Of a DNA stretch of 64,000 bases, positions 22,569 to 34,700 are shown one piece after another. Positions within the stretch are counted from its first letter, which is position 1, and each line of letters starts with the position of its first letter. Below the pieces are notes generated by a model. It saw only the letters and a list, made by a program, of their open reading frames with translations, was not told the DNA's origin and did no database searches. The stretch is from Strigamia acuminata (Eukaryota > Arthropoda > Chilopoda > Geophilomorpha > Linotaeniidae). A program made the translations under genes and the position numbers. The DNA is taken from the NCBI GenBank assembly GCA_949358305.1, contig OX442320.1:7766259-7830258 (forward strand), read 5' to 3'.

Positions 22569-25500
22569 TGCAGTGTAGAGTTACCGATGCTTTTACATTG
22601 CTTGACATTAATGGAAATAATTATAGGGATTTTAGAGTTTTTAATAGAAAAAAAATATAGACAAGGTTTAATGGAATCCACGACGTGGACAGATAAATAT
22701 CCGTTAGCCCGCTGGGTTTGTCCAGCACTGCTTTGAATTAATTCCACAGTTGGAATTCACTTTTTCTTCTCGTATTACGTTGCACCTAAAACATCCGAAA
22801 AATACAAATATATTTAGTATTTTGAAATGCGATGAATTACGCGATGAATCGCGCAATTACTTGACGGTTGCCCAATTGTCGCCCCGATGAGTTGGCCACG
22901 CGATTACCTGTCCACGAGTCGCCGTATCGTTCTATATATTTATCCTAAGGACTTTTTATTTTTCCTTTGAAAAGTGATGTATTAGAAAGCGCGAGTTCAA
23001 TGTACGAATTTTAAAGCTTTAAAGCTTTGTCTGCTAAAAGAGGCTTACCGCTGACCATCTGCATTTAATTACTGTTTAAATAGGAAAAATAGTCTCGAAT
23101 TTTGGTCAAAAATTTAATATTAATTATTTTATACGTGTTGGGTGGGTTGCTGGAATTGGGTGAATTAAAATCCTTTCATTTATGGCGAAAATCAATGAAA
23201 TCCGATTAATTTCAATTTACATAACATTAGGAATGTGAGGGCCGATATGAAGCTGCGAATACACGGCTATCAGACATTTTTGGTTTGCACTTGCAGCTTT
23301 TCTCAATCATTGCCGCACGAACGTAATTTATGGGCAAAGCGGTATTTGCTTGAAGTGGCTTAAAATATATGCAAGGCCTATTTCGATTCTACCTGAAATC
23401 TCGTGATGTTGTTAAAAGAGAATATACTGTTGGTAAAAATAAAAAAAAGCGCGACTTTAAAACCACGCGCCCTCTTTAACGACGTCATCCACTCGATGGG
23501 CTTGCATGACGTCATGGGTTTATTTGTGGCTGTTTATCCTTGACTGTGACAGGAATGTGGAGAGATTGAAGATCACGAATTGAAGCATGATTTCTGATTA
23601 TTATTTTTTCGTTTTCGCATCTCAAAAATATGGGTCAGATGTGGAAATTTGTGCAATTTGCTTTACGATTTTTATGATGGCAGCTTATCTCTTCAATGCC
23701 ACTCACAAAACGGCAGTGAAACGAGAACGGAAACAAAAGAGGCGAAAGATAGAGATAAAATAGAGTGAGAAATACCGATGCAAAGCACACACAGTTTGCT
23801 CTTAAGGGTGGAAAAATTGATTAACATTTAAAAGAAAAAATTATTATTTCATATAATAAACAGCAATTAAAGCTAGAATTTAGCGTGATTAATTATAAAT
23901 TTTTTTTAACGTTTCTATTGATAATTTAACTCCATTCATGGAATTAAATTTAATTAACATCTCAAAGCAGATTGACAACACATGTATTGTTTTTTTTTAA
24001 ATGTAAATTGACCACTCCTCTTTCCCATTAAGACAAATTACAACAAAACAGAAAAATGTTGTATTCTCTTATTTCCACTTTTTTTTCCCTTCTTCTTTCA
24101 CACCATATGGTTCGCATTAGACTTTGTTCTCGTTATTAGGCTTCACCAAACACTACAGCAAAGCAACCTCGTCATAACGATGTTAAATGCAAACTCCAAA
24201 TTCAATTACATGTCGTAGAAACGAAGACTTATTGCGATTATTTGAAAAAAAAAATATGTAATAATATTAGTTTCTATTTTCTTTTTCGTGGGCTTCGGCA
24301 TATTAGGCTAAAAATAAACACAGAACGAGTCACCTATTGCATTACCATATGCATATAGAGGAGCAATTTTTAAAAATCTTATTTATACATATATTTTTTT
24401 ATATTGCAACTTCCTTTACGGCTATCTTTATATTTCTGGGGGCCTCTGTTCAGTTATTCTTAGGTCAGTTTTGACAGGTTAAAATGTGTCTTCCATAAGT
24501 TGTTTTTTTGCTGCCACTTAACTTCGCATTATCAGCTCGTGAGGTGTTCTGGCTCGATGCAGTAAAAAGATGGATGATAACACAATGAGGAAAAAAGTAT
24601 AGTGCAGATAGAAACTTAAAGAACAGCGCTATAAATTGAGAATTAAACTGCATTAGGCTAAGCCGGTGATTTGTATCAGCTTTGGATAAAAATTAATTAA
24701 CCTGTAGGTGTTTTTAAGTGGATTTGTCTGGAGGAATATATAAATTGCGTTCAGTTGGTTTAACCTCCTCCCTGCCTCTTTTAAAGTTGCCGCATTCCGT
24801 TTATTCAGTCGCACTATGAATATTTACATCAATTATTATTTTTGATTTGTTGTTATTCGGTGTTTCATGGTGTGATTATTCGTGTTTTTGTGTGATTTAT
24901 TTAGTACTAAAAAGTAAGTGCGAAAGACAAATCTGCTTAATGTTGATAACCTCGTTTTCACTTTAGGTTGAACACATTTTTTTACTCAAGTCCGTGCTTT
25001 TATTTTGTTTAACTTGGGCTGTCTATTATTTTTTCTTGACACTTGCTTATTGAGCAATCACATCTTTTCGTAATAATATAATTTCATTTAGGAGCATTTT
25101 TATTTATTTTGCTTATTTTTATTCATTTAAGCAAACTTTAAGTATTTGATTAACCGATTTGAACGCGCCTAGTGTTTTTATTGCAGTTTAAATTTTTTTT
25201 TTTTTACGATTTTAATTTCGTGATGTTAAAAAAAATATTAAAGCCTCTTTAAAATACTCGTGCTTTAACTTGCTTACCGTGGATGTTTACGTTATAGATT
25301 TGCGATGTTATTTCTGCTGCTTTACTGCAGCTATTTTGTCACCACTTTAATTTGCAAGTTACATAATATAATCAGTTCGAATTCCTCTTAATTTTCGTTT
25401 TTCTGTTTTTTTTATATATGTATTTTTAGCCTTTACAATTTAGTGTTTAGAAATGCTTCCAAGTAATTAAAGTTGAACGGGTTCCCCACCCTCCCCATCC

Positions 25501-26814
25501 CTCCATTTTCGGAGCCATTTTGAAAATAAACGAGTTTGGGATGGCTTTGTTAGCAAGTCGATTCAAAGGGTAATTTTATTGTTGTGGATACAAAAAAGAA
25601 TCAATATTGTCAATATTTCTAGGTCAGGGATATCATTAGTAAGAATGATTTTTTTTTTAAATTTTTTTTTTATATTAAGAAGTTAGGTTTAGTGCTTAAT
25701 ATCATAATATGGTGACGAGTCCAACTTATTACTATAATGAGGTTTTAGATTGTTATATATTAAACGCAATAAAGGAAGAATTGAGTGTAGAGAGAGGAAC
25801 AAATGTATTACCGAGGTAATAAAGTACACAACAGCAGTTGTACAAATTAAAAGCAGAATATAAGTTCATGTGTCATTTGGTATGTGTTTTCAATGAAATG
25901 ATATCGAATGTGAAACAATAATATGAGATATTGAAGTCGTTTTAGAGCTTTGAACGTCGCATTAATGCAAAAAGTTGGCGACACTGCATGATTAATCACT
26001 TTTTTACGCACAAAATTTATACATTTTTATATTTACAACCCGACTAAAATGAGCTAGTCTTTTAATATTTATAGACGTTGTTTACGTTATGAGTATAGCC
26101 AATTTTGGATGTTGGGCAGAAAAGAAAGAATATAAAAATGAAGTGGGTTGTTAAAAAATATTGTTTGAAAAGATTGATAAAATAATGCGTTTGAAAAAGT
26201 TGGTTAAACGCCACTAATATATCGAGTGTTAGTGCATTTAATTTATTGGTCTTGTGTAATATAAAAGGTGGAACGAATATAGAAAGTAGACCGTGATGTG
26301 TGCAATAAAATAGCGTAGATGAAAATGTGCAGTGCATATTTGAATTTGGATTGTGGATATTCTGAGACACGAAAGCAATGGATGAGTTACAACATGACAT
26401 TTACATGTTTCCTTATGACTTCATTGGAGGAAATAAAAGTTTGACCAACAGATCATTCATCATCGCCGCATGGCCTCCACTGTTTTGAATAGGCCAATTT
26501 CACACATTTTTACCAGATGGATAGAAATGATCCTTTTTCTCCCTTTTGTATTCCAGAGAGCGCTGACTATAGAAATTATTCAATTTCGAATAACTGTCAG
26601 CACCACACGTCCAAATTTTATTTATAGACCGACCTCACACAGCTCCACAGCTAAAGAATTATTAATTTAGAGAATATCCATGGGTGCCTATTTATTTAGT
26701 CTATGGCCTTTATAATTTATATATTTGTTGTTTTTCGACCAAAACAATGGCTAATTGGTATTACTACTTGTTTAAAATTAATTTACATTGTGAAAAAAAT
26801 TGAATTGAACAATA

Positions 26815-27070
26815 GGAGATCAGTATTAAGTCATTACACGATGGGAAATAAGTTATGCAAAATGGAAACTCAGTATTAAACACTGGACATGAGGTTAAAT
26901 AATGGAGAAATCAGTTTTAATTAGAATTATGTTTGAATAATTGAAAATCAGTTTTAATTTGAATAATTTTTATTGAAAATCACTTGAAATTAGAATTGTC
27001 TTTAAATTATGGAAAAATCAGTTTTAATTAGAATTATCTTAAATAATTGAAAATGAGTTAGAAACAATTA
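26815..27070 (+). repeat. Degenerate tandem array, unit about 32-38 bp
   Basis: Repeats of the form GAAAATCAGTTTTAATTAGA followed by ATTATCTTAAATAATT. Clear copies start near 26906, 26943, 26974, 27012 and 27048, with more diverged ones (AGATCAGTATTAAG, AACTCAGTATTAAA) before them. It lies 1.3 kb upstream of the Musashi promoter island. Units contain TAATTA homeodomain-type cores. Confidence 0.65.
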
Positions 27071-27550
27071 TGATGCATTTCCTGAAGTGCAGTAACTGCA
27101 TTCGAAAAGTCCTGGTTTAATTATTTTAAGTGTTTTTTTTTTTGATTTTGAATTTTTAAACGCAACAAAACAAACTCACAATCACAAACACCGACGAAAA
27201 GTATCTTTTTTTAAAAAAATATTTTTTAATGAAATAAATTAGTTAAATGTAAAAATTCTCACAGTTAGAAAACATTGCAAAATTATTTTAATTTTACCCT
27301 TTATTCGCAAGATCAAGGCCCCTGTTTCATTTATAATTTATAATTTCTCTTCCATCTTGCGCACAAGCCGACGTCCATGATAGATGTTCAAATTATTATT
27401 AAGACAAGAAAAAAAAATATTTGCAGGAAATTTAATTGGCTCATGTTTTCACCATCTCCTTCGAGAGTCTCCTTTTTCTTAAACACGCTCTATCTCGGTG
27501 ACAAAGCAATTAACATCAAACTATTTTCATTTTCACCGTGTCAACATTTT

Positions 27551-27564
27551 GCATGACGTCATGC
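27551..27564. promoter_or_regulatory. CRE palindrome GCATGACGTCATGC
   Basis: A perfect 14-bp palindrome with the full CREB/ATF site TGACGTCA at 27554-27561, about 0.8-1.1 kb upstream of the Musashi promoter. Other perfect TGACGTCA sites lie at 2442, 23507, 45948 and 47746. Confidence 0.4.
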
Positions 27565-27625
27565 ACCGACTGTTCAATATTTTCTGCACATTGTAGCCTT
27601 CCTTCCTTCCCCAAAAGCACCACCG

Positions 27626-27940
27626 ATGTTGCAAATACTTTGCATAGATGAGGAGGAAGCTCGTGTCATTACACCAGATGCTCCTTTGCTCAAGATAACA
27701 CCTATCAATGTTGTTGCCTCTCCTGCTGTTGCTTGCCACCCCCGTATAGCGAACTCGCTTTTTAACCCTTTGCTGCGGAGTGGAGACAAAGTCTTATTCG
27801 AGCGTTTTAAACGGTCGATATTCCTTCGATTGGATCGTCACGGGTTTGTTTCTATCGGATTTTCGAGTAAAGATGGAGAAGAGTTTGTTGTAGCGGGGGT
27901 CGTTTACTTGCAAAAACCAGGCATGGATTTACCTCGTTAG
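27626..27940 (+). CDS. Candidate small ORF upstream of Musashi, unidentified
   Basis: An ATG-to-stop frame of 104 codons lying 440 bp before the Musashi promoter island, in DNA of higher GC and balanced composition. It starts MLQILCIDEEEARVITPDA and ends YLQKPGMDLPR, with mixed residues and no low-complexity runs, unlike most long frames here. The opposite strand is also open over part of it (27574-27789), which argues for composition rather than coding. No signal peptide, no recognised domain. It could equally be a conserved upstream regulatory block. Confidence 0.15.
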   Translation: MLQILCIDEEEARVITPDAPLLKITPINVVASPAVACHPRIANSLFNPLLRSGDKVLFERFKRSIFLRLDRHGFVSIGFSSKDGEEFVVAGVVYLQKPGMDLPR

Positions 27941-28380
27941 TAAGATTGCTTTTCTAAACACAGGAGCAAACATTTTAAAAGTTGCGAGAAATGTGGTCTA
28001 AGGATGGGTCTAAAACGCGTTTAAAGACGAGATTTGCTTAAAGTTGGGAAGTGTTGTGCTGATAAAAATGGACGGGTGGTTATTTAACCTTGTTTACGTT
28101 GCGAGATAAGTCTTAAATAGATTTAATGCTTAAAAATTCAGAGAAATTATGCTCAGTTTGTTTAACAGCTGAACACAAGTTGGTTTTGGGAGTAGTTTTA
28201 AGTTTTGGGAACAATGGTAGATTTTGGTATGCACGTTTTTTGTTGATGATGTGATAATAACAAGTTGTGTTTGTTGAATTTGCAGGTGTCGGCAAAATGG
28301 AGAAAATAAATAAATGAAGAAGAATACAGAGCACTTCCGTGTTGACCGATTTCAATAATCGTCACTAGAAGGCGCAACGG

Positions 28381-28704
28381 TCATAAAGAGTTAGTTTTAT
28401 AATGACTGACGCAAAGCGAGTGACGTTAAAGTTATGGGCGGGATTGGAGCGAATGCGCCAATGAGGAGAGCGGGTTGAGCCATCAATCATCGGATGCGAG
28501 ACGCTGGCGAGACCGCTTCAAGGCCCTCCCCACAATGGGCCAATAGGCTCAGAGAGCTGTAAGTGTCTGCAGTACAGTACCCACGTGTGCGTGGCTCGGG
28601 TCGGCCAGGCTCTTCCTTCGTAGTCTCTTAGGTTATAGCTTCGTAGTGTGCAGGAAACAAAAATTCACGTAGCGGGCTAATCAGTGTGTGTGGATAATTC
28701 AATC
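28381..28704 (+). promoter_or_regulatory. CpG-rich promoter and 5' UTR of the Musashi/Rbp6 gene
   Basis: The composition changes sharply from AT-rich to CpG-rich. Visible motifs are GGGCGGG (GC box, 28437-28443), CCAAT at 28458-28462 and 28540-28544, and CACGTG (E-box, 28582-28587). I see no TATA box. An initiator-like TCAGTG starts at 28681, only 24 bp before the ATG, but the start site cannot be fixed from sequence. CpG richness continues through exon 1 and intron 2. The promoter role is inferred from position and composition. Confidence 0.65.
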
Positions 28705-28766
28705 ATGGAAGCGGAGAACCAGCCAGCTGCCTCGGTGAGCCCGAGCGAAGTGCCCAACGATCCCGG
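28705..28766 (+). CDS. Rbp6: Musashi/Rbp6 coding exon 1 (residues 1-20 plus 2 nt)
   Basis: First coding exon. The ATG at 28705 has the context atcATGG. It encodes an acidic and polar leader ending VPNDP, then splices at a strong donor (CGG|GTAAGAG), leaving two bases of the Gly21 codon. The following intron is 119 bp (28767-28885) and ends in a pyrimidine-rich acceptor, TTTTTACAG. Confidence 0.93.
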
Positions 28767-31700
28767 GTAAGAGCGTCATTTCTCCCGCCATGGCCTTGCA
28801 TTGTGTTTTCGACTATGGCGGACACTTTATTTTTTAGCGTTTTTTCCGCGCTTTTCCCACTCGATTTCACTCTTTATTTTTACAGGAAGATGTTTATAGG
28901 TGGGCTGAGTTGGCAGACAACGCCAGGTAAGTGATCCGATCGGAATTTTTTCCATTATCGGCGAGCCTCGTAGCGACGGCCGATCGACTGTAGCTCGGCG
29001 GCGCTCGGGTGCGCCCATCGCCGCCGAGTGTAGAGGATCGTGCGTCGTTAGGGTTAGGCTCCTGCCGATCGTTATGCGGTGAATTGAAACTGGTTTTGAT
29101 CGGGCTTTCACTTGTTTTGTTCATTGTAGAGGGCCTCAGAGAGTATTTTGGCAAATTTGGAGATATTTCCGAAGTTATGGTAATGAAAGATCCGACGACA
29201 AGACGATCGAGGTAAGAAATGCGTGGGATGTGTATTTTAGGCCTATTTTAGTTTCCTTTCGCGTTGCTGTTGAGGGCTTTCAATGAGTTTTGCTTTTTTT
29301 TTTTCTTCTCCTTTATGTTGTGAGTGACTTTTTTTTTCTCTTCTTAGTGATTTAACAAATAAGTCCTTGATCTGAATACTGTCAGTTGGCAATCCCTTGG
29401 GTTGTTGTTGCACGTGATTTTTTTTATTTGTTCCGTAAACAAAATAAGTTTTTTTTAAAAAAGTTGTTTAAATTTTTTGTTTTCACGGTAATTTGTGAGG
29501 AATAATTTTTTCCTTTTATTCTCGGTTCTTATTTTAACGTTGAGAAAAACAAATTAAACCGATCGATGTTTTGATCGAAATTGAATGGAACAAATAACTA
29601 AAAAACGAGAAAGGAAATTAAATAGAAATAAAAAGAAAGAAAGAAGACGTAAACGAATCGTATTATACGAATTGAATGGTATCGAAATTACATTTAATCT
29701 TATTACTTATATTACAGAGGCTTTGGATTCGTGACATTTCAAGATCCCGCTAGCGTAGATAAGGTGTTAGCAAATGGGACTCATGAATTAGATGGCAAAA
29801 AGGTGAGAAAAATGATCATAATATGTGGAAATTATTTATTTATTGGATTTGAATTCACAGATCGATCCTAAAGTGGCATTCCCAAGAAGGGCTCACCCTA
29901 AGGTAAGATTGGAAAACCTTTTTTTCTTTTTTTTTGTGTTTGTTTTTAACCCTTTCGAAGTGCAATGAAATTGTTTCGTGTGAGAGACTGGCAAATTTCT
30001 TATCTTCAATGTAAAGTTTGAGTCTGGCGACCTTGGCCTATCCCTTGAGGCGTTGTTCAGACTTGTTCCTGGTCCCTCCCATACCTTGCTAAACATTGTG
30101 TGAAGAACAACAGTCCAGTTTCTTTTTTTTAAATTTTTTTTTTTAAAGGAAAAACAACAAACAAGTTTTGGTTTTGCAAATCATTCGGATTTTTCATTGT
30201 GTTTAATTGTGAAAACATGAAATTACAATAGAAAATCGTGTTTTTTTTCCTGTTGGGAGTTTTTTGAAGTCAATTATTAGGTGGTAAATCAGTGAATTGA
30301 GGCGAAATGAACGCACGAATACGGGGAAAGTGTTACGTTATGTATCGTTTACAGGAAGCATTATCAGCAATTCAGGTGTATTTTTGTTGATAAAGGAAAG
30401 AGCGGGAAAGTGAGATCTGATAAGGCGGTAACTGGTCCTTGATAATTAAAAAGAAAAAAATATAAAAATAAATAAGGAAAATTAAGTCTATTTATACATG
30501 ATTTTAATGTCATCAATGCAAAAATATTTGTGCAGCCAAGTTATTTAAAGGAAGATGATTTTAACTTTTATTCTTAAACCTCCTTATTCCCCTATGGGAG
30601 TAGTTCATTGCGAAAAAACAGGTGAGACAAGCAAATGATTGATTGCTTATGTGGGTCACACTTCTGAACACAAATCAGGTGGTAATTATTGTATAAATAC
30701 GAAACAGAATAGAATGTACCGTGGAGAAAGAAGTGTGAGATTTTGTGGGTGGGTAAATGGAAAAGATGGGGGAAGATGCTTCCTTTTTTCCAATATTCAA
30801 CATCACTTTATTGAAGGTGCTTGTTAAGGTGTGCATCTCTGAAGGTTCCAGGTGTGTGGTTTGAAGGAGGGATGCCTATATGATACCCTGGTGGATTTTG
30901 AAGCTGGTGCTGTTATGCCACCTCGGAGATAAGGAGCCATCTTTCTCACCTTTTATACCTTTTCCCTTGGTACTCCATGACAAAGCTGTAAAAGGGGATT
31001 TTTTTATTTTTTACAAAACAAAACTAAACAAAAAATATTTTTTTTTTGGTTTTTTTTTACACTTGAAATACTTCAGATACCCATGTGAGATGAGCTTGCA
31101 ACCGGAAGTAGATAAGATGGGTGACTTTTCCTTGAATTTTTCGTTATTGCAGATGTTTATTTCATTAATATTTTCGCTTTAAGGTGGAATGAACTTTGGG
31201 AGTTGTTAAAAATTAATTTAAGATAAAGATATAAAAAAAATGAGATAAACTTATGGTTTGTTTAAGCTTGTAAAGGGGAGTGTTTTTATAAATTATTAAC
31301 GTTATTTTATTTATTTATTTTTCTTGGAAGTTTTTTTTATTATTTTTTATTTTTTATTATTTTTTTTTTGTGTTTTTTTTTTTATTTTTAATTTGCAAAA
31401 CGTTCAAGGTGCCATTTTGGAGTGAGGTATGACGAATTTATGCTTGGCATTTCACAATGAGATCAAGCCATTAACAAAACTCATAAAAGTTGCATTATTC
31501 TTCTGCAACTGAGGTGAATTTTTTTCCCCTCCTCTTTATACATAGATATTTTTATGTTTATTTTTCTCTTTTGGATGCTATTGCATCATTGTATTAAGGA
31601 ATATCGTAGGTGAAGTCAAAATGAGGTAACTTCCTCCTTCCACTTTAAAATAATTCAGGAATTGTGCAATAAAAATTGCAGTTTAGTGAATTAAGAGGAA

Positions 31701-34700
31701 ATTGGAGGAATTCGCTCGAGTATATATAGTGAAATTAAGTGTCGGGAGGATTAATTTTTTTGATTTTAATTGGAAAAATAAAAGTGGTATTGCGTATTAC
31801 CTTTCTTTTTTGGGTTTACTTAATACAAGGTATATTCCAGTAGCAGAATCTCATGTTGTTCCGTGAGCTGGAAAATGTATTAACTCCCCTTGCACATTAC
31901 AGGAGTAAGCTACTTTTTTTTTTCTTTCTTTTTTCTTTTTTTTTTTCGTTCTATCTTTCTTGCGATTTTTTTCCAAACTGTCTCTGGGTTTATTTTTTTT
32001 GTGGTTACATGTGGAAGAATTACATCAGGGAAGAGACAATGGAGAAAAAAAATTGGTTTTGGGGGATAAGGAGACTATGAAAAGTGAGTTAGATATTTGT
32101 TTTTAAGATTTAAAATTTTCAATTCTAATTTTTTATTCAAAACTAACAAGAAATAACAGTCGGAGATGATTTTTTTTTATTTTATTATTCAACAAAATTG
32201 TAGAATTTTTTTTTTTTTTTTTGGTTTTAACACAATAGGCAGTGATTTGTGTTGTTGAAGAATGATTAAATGTTGAGGAAAAAGCTTTAAGTCAAAATGT
32301 ACACGAAAAAGTGAATTGTGTCGGGGAGTTTGGCAACTCGAGTGCTATTTTTAGAATTAATGCATGGGAAAATGGAGTTGGTGTGAAGATGGCGGAATTT
32401 TCAATGTGTTTACAAATCACTCGAATGTCGGCTGCAACCATTCAGATGCTTAATAGAAACCGGGTAAATATTTCTTCTTTTGTTCTTTTATTTTTTTTTT
32501 CGGAGATTTTTGCTCTTGCTTGCTCGCTTTATCTCGTTGGTGGATTTTTCTGTGGAGCCGCTTCCTGTTCCTGACAGAAAGAAAAGGGGGGATGTTGTAT
32601 ATACTTAAAAAGGGGGTGGGAGAGAAGTGAGACTTTGCTGGTGCCCTAAGACTCTTCCATTGGCGGTGGGCTGAGGGGTGGTGGGCGAATGGCAGGGGGG
32701 ATTTCTAGGACATGTTTTATGAGGTTTGGTTAGTGTCTTGCAAAATAGTTTGTTCCTGTTTAGTTGGATCATTAAGTAGAAGTTGGGAAGAAATGTACGT
32801 GGATGTGTCGGTGCGAGTGAAACGTGTTTTGGTGAATGCTTTTGGATGGGGTTCCGTGAGTGCGAGATTTTCATGTCTGGAGTTTGTCTAAGGTTATTTT
32901 CGAATGCGCGAGTGGGGGTAAATGGTGATTTGATCGTTGATTTGGTCGAAATTGGGAATTTTAATGCGTCGGGACTTGATTGTGACTTATTTTTGTTTTA
33001 AATATAAGCGGGATGGAAATTCTTTAAGTTTTCTGTATGGATTTTTGTTTCGTGCATGAAATTCACGGTATTAAGCCCCATTTAAGAAAAGGATGGCGTC
33101 TTTTTAGGAGTTTTTATGCATTGCCGAAAATATAATGAAAATTTAAATACTCATTTAGGTGATGGAGCATGGTTGGAGGAATTTTTTTTTTTTTTGGGGA
33201 TTTTTTTTTTTATTATTTAATTTTTTAATGCAAAAATTGAAATTAAAAAGAAAATTCTGAGCTCGTTAGTTTTGTATTATTTAAAGGCGGCCATTTTGCG
33301 TGCATTCATTTGTTGTGCGCGCTTTTCAGCTTTTTTCTTTCTCGTGCTCAGTTTCGTGATGTAGCCATTTTGCTGTGTAGCGGATTTGAGAGCTAAGCTC
33401 ATTTTCCGCTTTGCTGAATTTGAAGGGAGTTTGGTGGAGGAAAAAACCCTTTTTCCTGCTGTGGATAATTTGAATGAGGAATTATTTCGTGCTCTGTGCT
33501 CGTTGTAAGTACGGAGAAGATGGGTAAAAGTTAGAACGTACACAAATTAAAAGTGCGAATAAAAAGTTATGTTAATGCGATCTTTGACCTCGTTTTCTTG
33601 GTCTTTTAATTATCTTGCCATCTATTTAATTACCCAGGGAAAGGCAATTGAATGACAATCAGTTGTGGTCATATTTTATGTATTCGCTGACCTCAAAAGA
33701 AGATTTGCACACATGTTTGAATGTAGGGGATTAGGGGTCTTGGGGAAGGAATTGTTTTGTTTTTAAAGGCTTTTATTTAACTTGAATGTTTGTGTGTGTT
33801 TGTTTCAACTTCCGGTGTTGCTAGCGCCACCTCGCGGAACCCGTATACTAAAATGGAGGCTGAAATGTTCGCCTTGATACTTTCAGTAACAAAAAGGGTT
33901 CGTTAAATTCTGAAACCGGGCTAAACCTGGTTAAAATAAAAATTCCTTTTTGGTCATATATATATTTTTAAATATTGTTAAGAAAAAGTTCTGTTTTAAA
34001 ACGTGTTTTGGCAGGGTCATGAAACAATCTGCGATAGTAGTGCATTCTGGTGGCGATATAAAGCACCAATATAAAAGCCTTTTTCCAAAAACTTTGTTTT
34101 TTGTGTTTACTTGGTTGATTTTCAGGTGGGGAAGGGAGTGGGCGGCTGAGCGGAGTTGGGGTGAGGGGCTGGTTTGTGAATTCTGATGGCGAGGAAAGCT
34201 TAGCCGAGTTTTGAAAGAGTTGAAGGGTGTGCATGGAATGTGTGGATTTTTAGATAAGACTGGGAATTAAGTAACGGGTTAAATCACGTCAATCAGTCTT
34301 TATGCTCGAAATCCCAGGGATGACATTGGTGATGAGGTCAAGTATGGCGGATTTTTTGAATTAATTAAAGTTTAGTTTGGTTTAGAATTAAAAAAGAGAG
34401 GTTCGTTTTGAATTTAAAGCGGATTTGTAGTTGTTTTGGGATTTAGCAGTTTGGGTAATTTTAATTTTCTAATTTTACGTTTAAAAATGCTTTTTGGATC
34501 AATTATTTCCTTCCTGTATTTAAATATCGGTTGTCATGTTTGATCTGCTGACCTATAAGTATATTTTGATTGGTCCAACTGACTAAATGAATATAATTAC
34601 GCCATTTTCGACTCGACGGACAATGAAATTGATGCTTTGGGTTGACGTTTTAGTTGAAAAATGTATATATTTTTATAGATATGGAATCGGTTGATATCGG

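Larger units (their letters stand above)
20925..27620. other. Probable intergenic region upstream of Musashi
   Basis: AT-rich with weaker strand bias than the Musashi introns. It contains the inverted repeat at 22522, a TGACGTCA at 23507, the tandem array at 26815-27070 and a 23-base poly-T at 21746. I saw no convincing exon on either strand. Confidence 0.45.

Noticed and set aside
19650-27070. CRISPR array
   Set aside because: The two arrays have imperfect units, irregular spacing and no unique spacers of even length, and the genome is eukaryotic.
29009-29129. Coding continuation upstream of Musashi exon 3
   Set aside because: Open frame reads through intron 2, but the family alignment and phases require the acceptor at 29129; the upstream part is CpG-rich intron.
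29375-29400. AATACTGTCAG resembling miR-8/200
   Set aside because: The match ends after the seed region and there is no complementary arm for a precursor hairpin.
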